Positions 52,975 to 62,331 of a DNA stretch of 64,000 nucleotides are shown piece after piece. Origin of the DNA: an uncultured Clostridia bacterium (GTDB lineage Bacteria > Bacillota > Clostridia > Christensenellales > Borkfalkiaceae). The stretch lies in NCBI GenBank assembly GCA_947625605.1, contig CANQOY010000001.1:62001-126000 (forward strand). The letters are read 5' to 3'. A program made the position numbers and the translations under genes. Position 1 is the stretch's first letter. Each line of letters opens with the position of its first letter. The notes beneath the pieces were generated by a model that made no database searches, had not been told where the DNA came from, and saw only the letters and a program-made list of their open reading frames with translations.

Positions 52975-53024
52975 CATTCGCGGGATCGGCGCGCAGTCGT
53001 CTAAAACCCGTCAGAAAGAAGAAC

Positions 53025-53052
53025 GGAAAAGGCGTTTTTCCTTTTCCATTTT
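53025..53052 (+). terminator. Hairpin between ruvC and ruvA
   Basis: Stem GGAAAAGG/CCTTTTCC (53025-53032, 53040-53047) followed by ATTTT. It could attenuate read-through from ruvC into ruvA. Confidence 0.6.
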
Positions 53053-53064
53053 GTAGAGGCAAAC

Positions 53065-53667
53065 ATGATCGGCTATTTGAAGGGAAGAGTGAAGCATATT
53101 TCCCCCGAGTATGTTCTCATGGAAGTGGGCGGCGTGGGGTACGAAGTCGTCTGCTCGGGGGCGGCGTTTTCGCGCCTTTCCGGCGTGAGAGCGGGTGAGG
53201 ACGGCGAGGTGTATACCTACTTGCAAGTGAAGGAGGACGGCTTCACCCTCTTCGGCTTTGCCGATCCGCAGGAAAAATCCCTCTTTTTGCGCCTCACCTC
53301 GGTGCAGGGCGTGGGGGCGAAGATGGCCATCGCGATCCTCTCTTCCATGCGCCCGTACGAGGTCTCCGAGGCCATCGCCATGGCGGATGCAAAGCGGCTC
53401 GCCGCGGCGAAGGGCGTCGGGAAAAAGCTCGCCGAGCGCATCATTTTGGAGCTGCACGGCAAGATCTCGGCAGACGAGATCTTGGGGAGCGAAACGGTGG
53501 GCGGGAGAGTTTCTTTGCCTACCATGTCCGAGGATGACGACGCAGTTTCTGCGCTCATGGGGCTTGGATTCACCAAGCAGGAGAGCGTGCGCGCCGTCGA
53601 TCGCGCCAAAAAGAACGGCGCAAAAACGGTGGAAGAAATTTTATCGCTTGCGATACGGGGGATGTAA
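53065..53667 (+). CDS. ruvA: RuvA Holliday junction branch-migration subunit
   Basis: A 200-residue junction-binding tetramer subunit. An OB-fold opens the protein (MIGYLKGRVKHISPEYVLME), two helix-hairpin-helix motifs follow (LTSVQGVGAKMAIAIL, AKGVGKKLAERIILEL), and the C-terminal RuvB-binding domain ends the chain (LMGLGFTKQESVRAVD). TAGAGG precedes ATG 53065. ruvB follows at 13 bp. Confidence 0.97.
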   Translation: MIGYLKGRVKHISPEYVLMEVGGVGYEVVCSGAAFSRLSGVRAGEDGEVYTYLQVKEDGFTLFGFADPQEKSLFLRLTSVQGVGAKMAIAILSSMRPYEVSEAIAMADAKRLAAAKGVGKKLAERIILELHGKISADEILGSETVGGRVSLPTMSEDDDAVSALMGLGFTKQESVRAVDRAKKNGAKTVEEILSLAIRGM

Positions 53668-53679
53668 GGGAGAGCATAT

Positions 53680-54735
53680 ATGTTTGACGACGAAAGTTTC
53701 GACGAGGGCAGGCTGCTATCGAGCACGAAGAGCGAATACGATATCGAGGAGAACATTCTCCGCCCCAAGACGATGGAGGAATACGTCGGGCAGGACAAGG
53801 TGAAGGAGAACCTCGCCGTCTATATGGCCGCGGCAAAGGCGCGCGGTGAGGCCTTGGACCATGTCCTCCTGTACGGCCCTCCCGGCCTCGGGAAGACGAC
53901 GCTCGCCCACATCATCGCAAATACCATGGGCACGCAGATCAAGGTGACGAGCGGGCCCGCCATCGAGCGGTCGGGCGATCTTGCGGCCATCCTCACCAAC
54001 CTCAACGAGGGGGATATTCTCTTCATCGACGAGATCCACCGCCTCAACCATCAGGTCGAAGAGATCCTGTACGCCGCCATGGAGGATTACGCCCTCGACA
54101 TCATTGTGGGAAAAGGACCCTCCGCGCGCAACATCCGTTTTTCGCTCAAACGGTTCACCCTCATCGGGGCGACGACGCGCGCGGGCATGCTCTCTTCGCC
54201 CCTCCGCGACCGCTTCGGGATCATGTGCCGCTTGGACATGTATACCCCCGAAGAGCTCCAACGCATTGTGGACCGCTCGGCAAAGACGCTCGGCATCTCC
54301 GTCGAAGAGGAGGGCAGTTACGAGATCGCGCGGCGGTCGCGCGGGACACCGCGCATCGCGAACAGGCTGTTAAAGCGCGTGCGCGATTTTTCCGCCGTGA
54401 TGGGGAGTGCGGCCGTCTCCAAACGGGACGCCGAGGCGGCGCTGCGCCGCATGGAGATCGACGAGCTCGGCCTTGACGAGACGGACAGGAACCTGCTCCG
54501 TGCGCTCATCGAGAAATTCAACGGCGGTCCCGCGGGGCTCGATACCCTCGCCGCGACCGTCAACGAGGACGTCGGCACCATTGAGGACGTCTATGAGCCC
54601 TACCTCTTGCAGCTCGGCTTCATCGCCCGCACGCCGCGGGGACGGGTCTGCCTGAAAGGGGGCTATGAGCACATGGGCGTCAAGATGCCCGAGAGCGTGC
54701 AGAGGCAGATGAGCGTGTTCGACAGCAACGACTGA
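53680..54735 (+). CDS. ruvB: RuvB branch-migration ATPase
   Basis: A 351-residue AAA+ motor driving Holliday junction migration with RuvA. Walker [13 protein letters not shown], Walker [12 protein letters not shown], sensor 1 and arginine finger in [20 protein letters not shown], and a winged-helix C-terminus ([15 protein letters not shown]). Normal length and order. Confidence 0.98.
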   Translation: MFDDESFDEGRLLSSTKSEYDIEENILRPKTMEEYVGQDKVKENLAVYMAAAKARGEALDHVLLYGPPGLGKTTLAHIIANTMGTQIKVTSGPAIERSGDLAAILTNLNEGDILFIDEIHRLNHQVEEILYAAMEDYALDIIVGKGPSARNIRFSLKRFTLIGATTRAGMLSSPLRDRFGIMCRLDMYTPEELQRIVDRSAKTLGISVEEEGSYEIARRSRGTPRIANRLLKRVRDFSAVMGSAAVSKRDAEAALRRMEIDELGLDETDRNLLRALIEKFNGGPAGLDTLAATVNEDVGTIEDVYEPYLLQLGFIARTPRGRVCLKGGYEHMGVKMPESVQRQMSVFDSND

Positions 54736-54753
54736 TACGGAGCCTTGTATTCC

Positions 54754-55773
54754 ATGAAGACATCGGATTTTTATTACGACCTCCCCGAGGAACTGATCGC
54801 GCAAGTTCCCGCCGATCCGCGAGATTCCTCGCGGCTTTTGGTCTATCACAGAGAGACAAAGACGATCGAACACCGCACATTTCGCGATATCACCGATTAC
54901 CTGCGCGCGGGGGATGTGCTCGTCGTCAACCGCACGCGCGTCCTCCCCGCGAGGCTCTTCGGGTATACCATGTCCGGGGGCAAGGTGGAAGTTCTGCTGT
55001 TGAAGCGCCTCGAACTCGACGTGTGGGAAGTACTCATGAAGCCGGGGAAGAAGTGCAGGGTGGGGACGAAACTCGTTCTAAACTCCGAGCTCTCCTTGGA
55101 AGTTCTCTCCGTCACCGAGACGGGCGAGCGGCACGTCCGCTTTTTCTTTGAGGGCGCATTCGAGGACGTCTTATCCCGTGCGGGGACCATGCCCCTGCCC
55201 CCGTACATCCACGAAAAACTCCGCGATCCCGAGCGCTACCAAACGGTGTATTCCAAGGAGAACGGTTCGGCGGCCGCGCCCACCGCGGGGCTGCACTTTA
55301 CGCCCGAACTTTTGCGGAAGATCGGGGAGATGGGCGTCGAAGTGGTGGAAGTTTTGCTGCATGTCGGCCTCGGCACGTTCCGCCCCGTCAAGGTGGAGGA
55401 TGTCGAGAACCATGTGATGCACAGCGAGTACTACGAGGTCTCCGAGGAGGCCGCAGCTACCATAAACAGGGCGAAGAGAGAGGGAAGGCGGATCGTGTGT
55501 GTGGGCACGACTTCGGTGCGCACGTTGGAGTCCGTCGCGGACATGGGTGGCCTTGTTCATGCGGGAAAGGGGGAGACAAGCATCTTTTTGTACCCTCCCT
55601 ACACGATGAAGTGCTGCGACGCGCTCATAACGAATTTCCACCTGCCCGAGAGTACGCTGTTAATGCTCGTCTCCTGTCTGTGCTCCCGTGAGGAGATCCT
55701 GCACATCTATGAAGTTGCCGTGAAAGAGCGGTATCGCTTTTTCTCGTTCGGCGACGCGTGCTTGTTCTTATAA
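54754..55773 (+). CDS. queA: S-adenosylmethionine:tRNA ribosyltransferase-isomerase
   Basis: A 339-residue enzyme that adds the cyclopentene-forming ribosyl group to preQ1 in tRNA during queuosine synthesis. Family landmarks: [59 protein letters not shown] and [18 protein letters not shown] 54754 matches the family start; ACGGAG lies 11 nt upstream. The partner gene tgt follows only after about 1 kb of repeats and a GIY-YIG gene. Confidence 0.97.
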   Translation: MKTSDFYYDLPEELIAQVPADPRDSSRLLVYHRETKTIEHRTFRDITDYLRAGDVLVVNRTRVLPARLFGYTMSGGKVEVLLLKRLELDVWEVLMKPGKKCRVGTKLVLNSELSLEVLSVTETGERHVRFFFEGAFEDVLSRAGTMPLPPYIHEKLRDPERYQTVYSKENGSAAAPTAGLHFTPELLRKIGEMGVEVVEVLLHVGLGTFRPVKVEDVENHVMHSEYYEVSEEAAATINRAKREGRRIVCVGTTSVRTLESVADMGGLVHAGKGETSIFLYPPYTMKCCDALITNFHLPESTLLMLVSCLCSREEILHIYEVAVKERYRFFSFGDACLFL

Positions 55774-55806
55774 ACTTCGCAATACGGCGTCGAGCTTGCG
55801 CTGTCA

Positions 55807-55867
55807 TTTCGAGGCGCGTCTTACGCTGTCATTCCGAGGGCGAAGCCCGAGAGAATCCCCCTCATGA
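55807..55867 (-). repeat. Inverted repeat copy A1
   Basis: Palindromic unit read on the minus strand: GGGGATTCTC, GGGC-TTC-GCCC hairpin, CTCGGAATGACAG, then a GCG-TAAGACGCGCC tail. The first 41 bp match copy A2 exactly, 300 bp away. Same architecture as the B units but opposite orientation. Confidence 0.8.
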
Positions 55868-55871
55868 AAAT

Positions 55872-56054
55872 GCGGACTCCGTATTAAGGGATACACTCGC
55901 CCGTTGCACGGGCTCGGTATGACAGGAAGGCAGCGCGCGGACTGCGTATTGGGGGATACACTCGCCCGTTGCACGGGCTCGGTATGACAGGACACAGGTA
56001 CACGGACTTCGTATTAGGGGATACACTCGCCGCGCTGCGGCTCGGTATGACAGG
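55872..56054 (+). repeat. Left tandem array, units B1-B3 plus a decayed B4
   Basis: Units at 55872-55926, 55937-55991 and 56002-56054, each about 54 bp (GCGGACT-x-CGTATTAGG, GGATACACTCG, variable hairpin, CTCGGTATGACAGG) with a period of about 65 bp. A shortened fourth unit lies at 56067-56083. B1 and B2 carry CCCG-TTGCA-CGGG; B3 carries GCCGC-GCT-GCGGC. The 406 bp between queA and the GIY-YIG gene contain nothing else. Confidence 0.85.
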
Positions 56055-56106
56055 GAGACGTGGTGCGCGGACATGGGTATGGCAGAAAGACGGCATGAGC
56101 CGCTAT

Positions 56107-56166
56107 TTTCGAGGCGCGTCTTACGCTGTCATTCCGAGGGCGAAGCCTAAGAGAATCCCCTCATGA
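56107..56166 (-). repeat. Inverted repeat copy A2
   Basis: Second copy of A: 56107-56147 is identical to 55807-55847, and most of the following 19 bp also match. It ends 14 bp before the GIY-YIG start codon and includes its upstream region. Confidence 0.85.
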
Positions 56167-56179
56167 TTGGAGAACAAAA

Positions 56180-56455
56180 ATGTATTACGTCTACATTTTG
56201 ACGAATTTCCATAATACTACGCTCTATGTCGGAATGACGAACGATCTCGCGCGGCGGATGTACGAACACAAGAATGAGGTCAACGAGGAGTTTACAAAAT
56301 TATATCAAATCCACAAATTGGTCTATTATGAATGCTTTCTCAGAGTAAATGATGCGATCATGCGAGAAAAACAAATCAAGAAGTTGTCGCGCAAAAATAA
56401 AGACAAACTGATCGGAAACACGAATCCGTCCTGGCAGGAACTTCCTGTGCAATAG
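56180..56455 (+). CDS. GIY-YIG nuclease family protein embedded in repeats
   Basis: A 91-residue single-domain protein of the small GIY-YIG family (UPF0213/YhbQ-like). It has YYVYILTNFHNTTLYVGMT, that is Y-V-Y then Y-V-G (the GIY-YIG pair), the Arg of DLARRMYEHK, the acidic residue in REKQIKKL, and NPSWQELP at the end. Such nucleases nick or cut DNA with a divalent metal. The base composition is much more AT-rich than neighbouring genes, suggesting separate origin. It is flanked on both sides by palindromic repeats; the ribosome binding site is weak (TTGGAGAAC, 10 nt before ATG). It may act on, or be spread with, the repeats, but no experiment is known to me. Confidence 0.9.
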   Translation: MYYVYILTNFHNTTLYVGMTNDLARRMYEHKNEVNEEFTKLYQIHKLVYYECFLRVNDAIMREKQIKKLSRKNKDKLIGNTNPSWQELPVQ

Positions 56456-56470
56456 ACTTAGCGGAAGGGT

Positions 56471-56510
56471 GAGGCATGTCTTATACTCTCATTCCGAGGG
56501 CAAGCCTGAG
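56471..56510 (-). repeat. Degenerate A copy (A3)
   Basis: A diverged version of the A unit (GAGGCATGTCTTAT, CTCATTCCGAGGGC, AAGCCTGAG) directly downstream of the GIY-YIG gene, so the gene has A units on both sides. Confidence 0.7.
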
Positions 56511-57888
<1,378 letters not shown>

Positions 57889-57946
57889 TCTCCCCGCGCG
57901 GACGCATGAATTTTCGGTGAAAAAGAAAATCATGCCCGAAAATCGC

Positions 57947-57975
57947 TTGCCAAAAGCCGTAAAAATCGCTATGAT
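57947..57975 (+). promoter_or_regulatory. Promoter for yajC
   Basis: TTGCCA (57947-57952), 17-bp spacer, TATGAT (57970-57975). Confidence 0.68.
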
Positions 57976-58006
57976 GGATACAATTCTATTGCAAGGAGAA
58001 TGCAAC

Positions 58007-58651
58007 GTGAAGCTTTTTGATCTGAACGACGAATATGAACTTCTCTCCAACGAGCTCCTCGACGGAGAGACTACTCCGAGCGACGGTACGAACGAGGGGC
58101 AGGGAGATCCCAACGATAATTCCGGGACGAATCCCTCTACGACGAATAATAACGGTAACAACACGTGGATTACTTTCGTCATCGCGGGCGTGATTATCGT
58201 CGCGCTCATCGCTTTCTTTTTCTTTTCGAGCAGAAAGAACAAGCAGCGCCAGCAGGAGATCGTTGACACGATCGACGCCATCCGCCCCGGCCACAAGGTA
58301 AAGACGAACGGCGGCATCTGCGGCATCGTGGTCGAGGTCTGCGACGACAACACCTTCATCATCGAGACGGGCAGCGAGGCGACGGGCAAGTCCTATGTGA
58401 AGATGGATAAGGAATGTATCTATCAGACGGACGCCAAGAGCCCCGCGCAGCTTGCGCGCGAAGAGCAGGAACGGGCAAAGGAAGCGGCGAAGGCGGCAAA
58501 GGAGAACCCCGCGCCCGAGACGTCCGACGCGCCCGAGGCGCCCGAAACGTCCGACGCGCCCGACGCGCCCGAAACGTCCGACGCGCCCGACGCGCCCGAG
58601 GTTCCCGAGAACGCAGAGGCGCCCGAGACGCCCGAGGATCCGCAGGCCTGA
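58007..58651 (+). CDS. yajC: YajC-like Sec translocase accessory protein
   Basis: A 214-residue single-pass membrane protein linked to SecDF. The core (about 51-140) has the YajC pattern: one transmembrane helix (WITFVIAGVIIVALIAFFFF), RKNKQRQQEIVDTI, IRPGHKVKTNGGICGIVV. It is twice the usual size: an N-terminal Asn/Gly/Thr-rich extracellular extension of about 50 residues and a C-terminal tail of repeated APETSDAPDAP-type units. Start is GTG 58007 after AAGGAG (8-nt spacing); the nearby ATG 58000 is out of frame. Genes secD and secF follow 2.2 kb downstream. Confidence 0.88.
   Translation: MKLFDLNDEYELLSNELLDGETTPSDGTNEGQGDPNDNSGTNPSTTNNNGNNTWITFVIAGVIIVALIAFFFFSSRKNKQRQQEIVDTIDAIRPGHKVKTNGGICGIVVEVCDDNTFIIETGSEATGKSYVKMDKECIYQTDAKSPAQLAREEQERAKEAAKAAKENPAPETSDAPEAPETSDAPDAPETSDAPDAPEVPENAEAPETPEDPQA
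58529..58600 (+). repeat. Short tandem repeat in the yajC tail
   Basis: GCGCCCGAAACGTCCGAC-type units recur in tandem, encoding APETSDAPDAP. Unit number could vary by slippage. Confidence 0.65.
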
Positions 58652-58684
58652 TCCGAAAAAAGACATCCGTCATATTACAAGATC

Positions 58685-58714
58685 CCTCCGCATACGGTAA
58701 TGCGGAGGTTTTTT
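58685..58714 (+). terminator. Terminator whose 3' arm contains the next ribosome binding site
   Basis: CCTCCGCAT (58685-58693), 6-nt loop, ATGCGGAGG (58700-58708), six T, then ATG at 58715. The GGAGG ribosome binding site is inside the stem. Confidence 0.85.
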
Positions 58715-59095
58715 ATGGATAAAGCTGTCGGAAAGGGGATCGGAGAGGTCGTGTTTGCGAGCGTTGCGGCCGCAATCTTTTACTTGCTCGCCGCGGCGGT
58801 CTTTGCCGTCGTCGTCAAGGCCTATGCGCCCTCGCAGGCGGTCGTCACCACCGTGAATTGGACGATCAAGGGCGTGGGAGCGTTTGTCTCCGCGCTCATC
58901 TTCGTGCACAAGAAGCGCGCGCTCGTCAAGGGCGCGGCGGCGGGGGCCGCGGGCTGCATTCTCGCCATGCTCCTCTTTGCGGCGATCGGCGGCGGCTTCC
59001 GCGTGACGGCGTTTTTCCCGCTCGAACTTCTCTACTGCGCCGTGCTGGCGGCTTTGGGCGCGATCCTCGGGGCAAAATTGCGCAAAGAGAGTTAA
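58715..59095 (+). CDS. TIGR04086-type membrane protein
   Basis: A 126-residue protein with four predicted transmembrane helices and short loops. I place it in the TIGR04086 membrane family because of its size, Ala/Gly-rich helices and its position between yajC and the SCIFF genes, where that family is commonly found. Function is unknown. ATG 58715 immediately follows a T-run; its ribosome binding site is buried in a terminator hairpin, so translation and read-through are probably linked. Confidence 0.78.
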   Translation: MDKAVGKGIGEVVFASVAAAIFYLLAAAVFAVVVKAYAPSQAVVTTVNWTIKGVGAFVSALIFVHKKRALVKGAAAGAAGCILAMLLFAAIGGGFRVTAFFPLELLYCAVLAALGAILGAKLRKES

Positions 59096-59100
59096 AATGC

Positions 59101-59129
59101 TTGCAAAATATTTACGCAGGTAGTATAAT
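59101..59129 (+). promoter_or_regulatory. Strong promoter for the SCIFF genes
   Basis: TTGCAA (59101-59106), 17-bp spacer, TATAAT (59124-59129). Confidence 0.88.
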
Positions 59130-59156
59130 GGAAAAAAATCACCGAGGAGAACTCTT

Positions 59157-59312
59157 ATGATCCGGACCATTGCAAAACCTACCGAAAAGAAAGTTACCGG
59201 CTGCGGCGAGTGCAGAAGCACCTGTCAATCCGCCTGCAAGACGAGCTGCACCGTGGGGAACCAGTCCTGCGAGCGCATCACCCGCGAGCAGAAGATCGAC
59301 GAGCAGAAGTAA
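59157..59312 (+). CDS. scfA: SCIFF six-cysteine peptide precursor
   Basis: A 51-residue ribosomal peptide precursor. The six-cysteine core (GCGECRSTCQSACKTSC, TVGNQSC) matches the SCIFF family (six cysteines in forty-five residues), nearly universal in Clostridia. The adjacent radical-SAM enzyme forms a thioether bond between a Cys and a Thr of the peptide. The sequence continues past the last Cys with a charged tail (ERITREQKIDEQK). GAGGAG precedes ATG 59157. A terminator between this gene and the maturase should favour peptide over enzyme. The biological role of SCIFF is not established. Confidence 0.95.
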   Translation: MIRTIAKPTEKKVTGCGECRSTCQSACKTSCTVGNQSCERITREQKIDEQK

Positions 59313-59329
59313 GTTCGGAACATCCCGGG

Positions 59330-59355
59330 GAGCGACGGTGTGCCGTCGCTCTTTT
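59330..59355 (+). terminator. Intrinsic terminator between scfA and scfB
   Basis: Stem GAGCGACGG/CCGTCGCTC (9 bp), TGTG loop, four T. Partial read-through would give more peptide than maturase. Confidence 0.88.
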
Positions 59356-59375
59356 GCCGTGTCCCCATCTATCTT

Positions 59376-60671
59376 ATGTTACATATCTTTGATTATCACA
59401 GCCACCATTACGTCTATGATACGGGCAGCGGGAGCCTTCACGAATGCGACGAGCGTACGGCGCGCTATCTGAAAGGCGAGCCGGTCGCGCTGACCGAGGA
59501 GGAGCTCTCCGCCATTGCCGCGCTGCGAAAGGAGGGGCTTTTGGACGCTCCCGAGACGGAGGCGCGCCCCATCAAGTCGCACGAGGTAAAGGCGCTCTGC
59601 CTGCACGTCTCGCACGATTGCAATCTCCGCTGCCGCTACTGCTTCGCGGATGAAGGCGCATATCATTCCGTGCGCGAGGTCATGTCGCTCGCCACGGCCA
59701 AGGCCGCCATCGACTTTCTCCTGCGGGAGAGCGGAAGCCGCAAGGTGCTCGAAGTGGACTTCTTCGGCGGCGAACCCCTCATGAATCTCGGCGTCGTCAA
59801 GGAGACGGTGCGCTATGCCAAGGAAGAGGGCGCAAAGTTAGGCAAGCGCTTCCTCTTCACGACGACGACGAACGGCCTCTTGCTCGACGACGAGACCATC
59901 CGCTTCTTCAACGAGGAGATGGAGAACGTCGTGCTCTCTCTGGACGGGAGAAAGGAGGTCCACGACGCGGTCCGCAAGACGGTGAACGGCAAGGGCAGTT
60001 TCGACGCCGTCATCGAAAAGGTGAAAAAGTTCGTGCGGGCGAGGGGGGACAAGCACTACTATGTGCGCGGCACCTTCACCGCGAAGAATCTCGACTTTTC
60101 CAAGGACGTGCTCTTTTTGGCGGATAACGGCTTCGACTCCATCTCGCTCGAACCCGTCGTGACCGACATTCCCGATCTCGCCATCCGCGAGGAGCATCTG
60201 CCTGCCATCGAGAGGGAGTACGAGACCCTGTGCGACGAATATGTGCGGCGGGAAGCGGAGGGCAAGCCCTTCCTGTTCTTCCATTTCCACATCGACCTCG
60301 AAGGCGGGCCCTGTCTGCAAAAGCGCGTCTCGGCGTGCGGCGCGGGGAACGAGTACTTTTCCGTCGTGCCGAACGGCGATATCTACCCCTGCCACCAGTT
60401 TGCGGGGGACGCCGAGTTTCGGATGGGCAATGTGTTTGAGGGGAAGCTCGACGAAGCGCTGCGGGCGAAATTCGCGGAGAGCTGCCTCTTCACGCGCAAG
60501 AAGTGCGAGAGCTGTTTTGCCAAGTTCATCTGCTCGGGCGGGTGCAGTGCGAACAACTATCACTACGCGGGAGACATCAACGAGCCCTACCCGATCACAT
60601 GCGAGATGATGAAAAAACGCGTTGAATGCGCGATGCATGTCCTCGCGGAGCGAAAGTCCCGCGAAAAATAG
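59376..60671 (+). CDS. scfB: SCIFF radical-SAM maturase
   Basis: A 431-residue radical-SAM/SPASM enzyme that installs thioether cross-links in SCIFF. The radical-SAM cluster ligands are Cys82, Cys86 and Cys89 (HDCNLRCRYCFADEG). SPASM auxiliary-cluster cysteines lie in the C-terminal third (SACGAGNEYFSVVPNGDIYPC, CESCFAKFICSGGC). A short N-terminal peptide-recognition domain precedes the barrel. ATG 59376 fits the family start though no ribosome binding site is visible; GTG 59340 has GGGGAG upstream but lies in the terminator loop. Confidence 0.95.
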   Translation: MLHIFDYHSHHYVYDTGSGSLHECDERTARYLKGEPVALTEEELSAIAALRKEGLLDAPETEARPIKSHEVKALCLHVSHDCNLRCRYCFADEGAYHSVREVMSLATAKAAIDFLLRESGSRKVLEVDFFGGEPLMNLGVVKETVRYAKEEGAKLGKRFLFTTTTNGLLLDDETIRFFNEEMENVVLSLDGRKEVHDAVRKTVNGKGSFDAVIEKVKKFVRARGDKHYYVRGTFTAKNLDFSKDVLFLADNGFDSISLEPVVTDIPDLAIREEHLPAIEREYETLCDEYVRREAEGKPFLFFHFHIDLEGGPCLQKRVSACGAGNEYFSVVPNGDIYPCHQFAGDAEFRMGNVFEGKLDEALRAKFAESCLFTRKKCESCFAKFICSGGCSANNYHYAGDINEPYPITCEMMKKRVECAMHVLAERKSREK

Positions 60672-60713
60672 GAGAATTTTTCAAGAAAAATCTTTCAAGC
60701 GACGTGATTCGGC

Positions 60714-60742
60714 TTGACGTGCACGCGCTTTTCCTATATAAT
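60714..60742 (+). promoter_or_regulatory. Promoter for secD-secF
   Basis: TTGACG (60714-60719), 17-bp spacer, TATAAT (60737-60742). Confidence 0.85.
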
Positions 60743-60816
60743 GATGAAAGTGAGTTTTCCTCATAGAAGGAACAGCTGAATTTCGGGTGATCCCGCTCAC
60801 GATACAGGAGGAGACA

Positions 60817-62331
60817 ATGACGAAACTCAAATCGGCGGTATGTCTTATCTTGATCTCGATACTGATCCTCGGCGTCACATTCATGTGCACCGTGTCCTTT
60901 CCGTACGGGTTCGAAGGCAAGAATACATTCAATTCCATTCTCAGCGATCTCAGCAAAGATGCGCAAGTGGGCAACCAGCCTCACGACGGGTTGGAGAGAA
61001 ACTATCGCGGCGGCGGCTACACGGCCGTCTATTTCCCCGAAGGCGTGATCTCCGCGGGAGAATATGAGGACAACCTTGCCGCGCTCTCCGGCGAAGAGGC
61101 CGAGAAGTACGCAAAGGACTACGAGAAGCTCGGCGCTCTCTACTTCGAGAAAGACCTCGTGGAACAGGACGGGGAAACCCGCAAGGTGACCGCGAACTTC
61201 GAGGAAGATTTCCAAAGCGCCGTCTCCCAGCTCAAAGCGCGGGTAGACGGGCTGCATATGGAAAATGCGGCGATCGACGTCGTCAACGATTACACCGTGC
61301 AGATCTATGTCCCCACATTCGGGGCGATGTCCGAGTCCGCCGAGGCGCTCACCGTTTTTAACTATGTCGGAAAGATCGGAGAGTTCGGCGTGGGTTACGG
61401 CTCCTCCGCGGATTCCGCGACCATGCTCGAACCCAGCGCAAGCAGAGGGGAGACGATCAACACCTACGTCCGCGGCGCGCGCTTCATCTCGCGCAACGGC
61501 ATCTCCGCGGTGCAGGTCATGTTCACGAAGGCGGGCAGAGATGTCCTCAAAGGCTGGACGCAGGACGCTGCGAACACCGCCGTGACGCTGTACTTCTATA
61601 TCGGCGGCGAGAGCCTGGTGCCCGTCACCGTCAACCAGACGATCACGGAATCGTCGGTGTACATCTCCGGCTCCTTTACGGATTACTCGGCGCGCGCTTT
61701 GGCTTCCGCCATCGAGACCTCTCTGAACGGACAGGCCTCGGAGCTCTCGTTCTCCATCGGAGACGTCATCCACGAGGATGCGCAGTTCGGCAACTTGGCG
61801 CTCGTGCTCATGTATGCCGCATTCGGCGCGCTCTTCCTCGGCATGATGGTGTTCTTCTTCGTGCGCTATAAGCTCCTCGCCTTCGCGCACCTGTATTCCT
61901 TCCTCATCTACCTGCTGCCCATGATCCTGCTCGTCTGGGGGATCCCGTTCCTGCACCTCAGCGTATGGACGTTCCTCGCAGTGCTTCTGGGCGGCGCGCT
62001 CCTCTCCGTCAGCAACGCGATCGCCTATGAGCGCGCGCGCAAGGAATTTGCCCTCGGCAAGACGATGGCTTCCTCCGTCAAGGCGGGTTACAAGAAGTGC
62101 TTCTGGACGATCTTCGATCTGCATATCGCCGTGGCGCTGTTCTCCCTGCTTGCATATGCCGTTGCGATCACCCAGCTCTCGGGCTTTGTGTTCACGCTCT
62201 TCTTGGCGGCCGTGCTCTCCGGGCTCTGCTCCCTCGCCGTCAACCGCTTCCATTGGGCGATGTTCATGACGTTCGCGAAGGATCAGGGGAAATTCTGCAA
62301 CTTCACGAAGGAGGTCTCCGACGATGAATAA
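60817..62331 (+). CDS. secD: Divergent SecD protein-export subunit
   Basis: A 504-residue membrane protein with one N-terminal helix, a large extracellular domain (about 30-325) and five C-terminal helices, the SecD layout. The usual G-(L/I)-D-L-K-G-G motif after the first helix is replaced by GLERNYRGGGYTAVYFP, and an extra acidic segment (GEEAEKYAKDYEKLGALYF) follows. It uses the proton gradient to assist late steps of Sec export. AGGAGG precedes ATG 60817. It overlaps secF by 8 bp. Confidence 0.88.
   Translation: MTKLKSAVCLILISILILGVTFMCTVSFPYGFEGKNTFNSILSDLSKDAQVGNQPHDGLERNYRGGGYTAVYFPEGVISAGEYEDNLAALSGEEAEKYAKDYEKLGALYFEKDLVEQDGETRKVTANFEEDFQSAVSQLKARVDGLHMENAAIDVVNDYTVQIYVPTFGAMSESAEALTVFNYVGKIGEFGVGYGSSADSATMLEPSASRGETINTYVRGARFISRNGISAVQVMFTKAGRDVLKGWTQDAANTAVTLYFYIGGESLVPVTVNQTITESSVYISGSFTDYSARALASAIETSLNGQASELSFSIGDVIHEDAQFGNLALVLMYAAFGALFLGMMVFFFVRYKLLAFAHLYSFLIYLLPMILLVWGIPFLHLSVWTFLAVLLGGALLSVSNAIAYERARKEFALGKTMASSVKAGYKKCFWTIFDLHIAVALFSLLAYAVAITQLSGFVFTLFLAAVLSGLCSLAVNRFHWAMFMTFAKDQGKFCNFTKEVSDDE

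Noticed and set aside
59340..59375. GTG 59340 as the scfB start
   Set aside because: It has GGGGAG upstream, but it lies in the loop of the terminator and the added residues do not resemble the SCIFF maturase N-terminus; kept only as an alternative.
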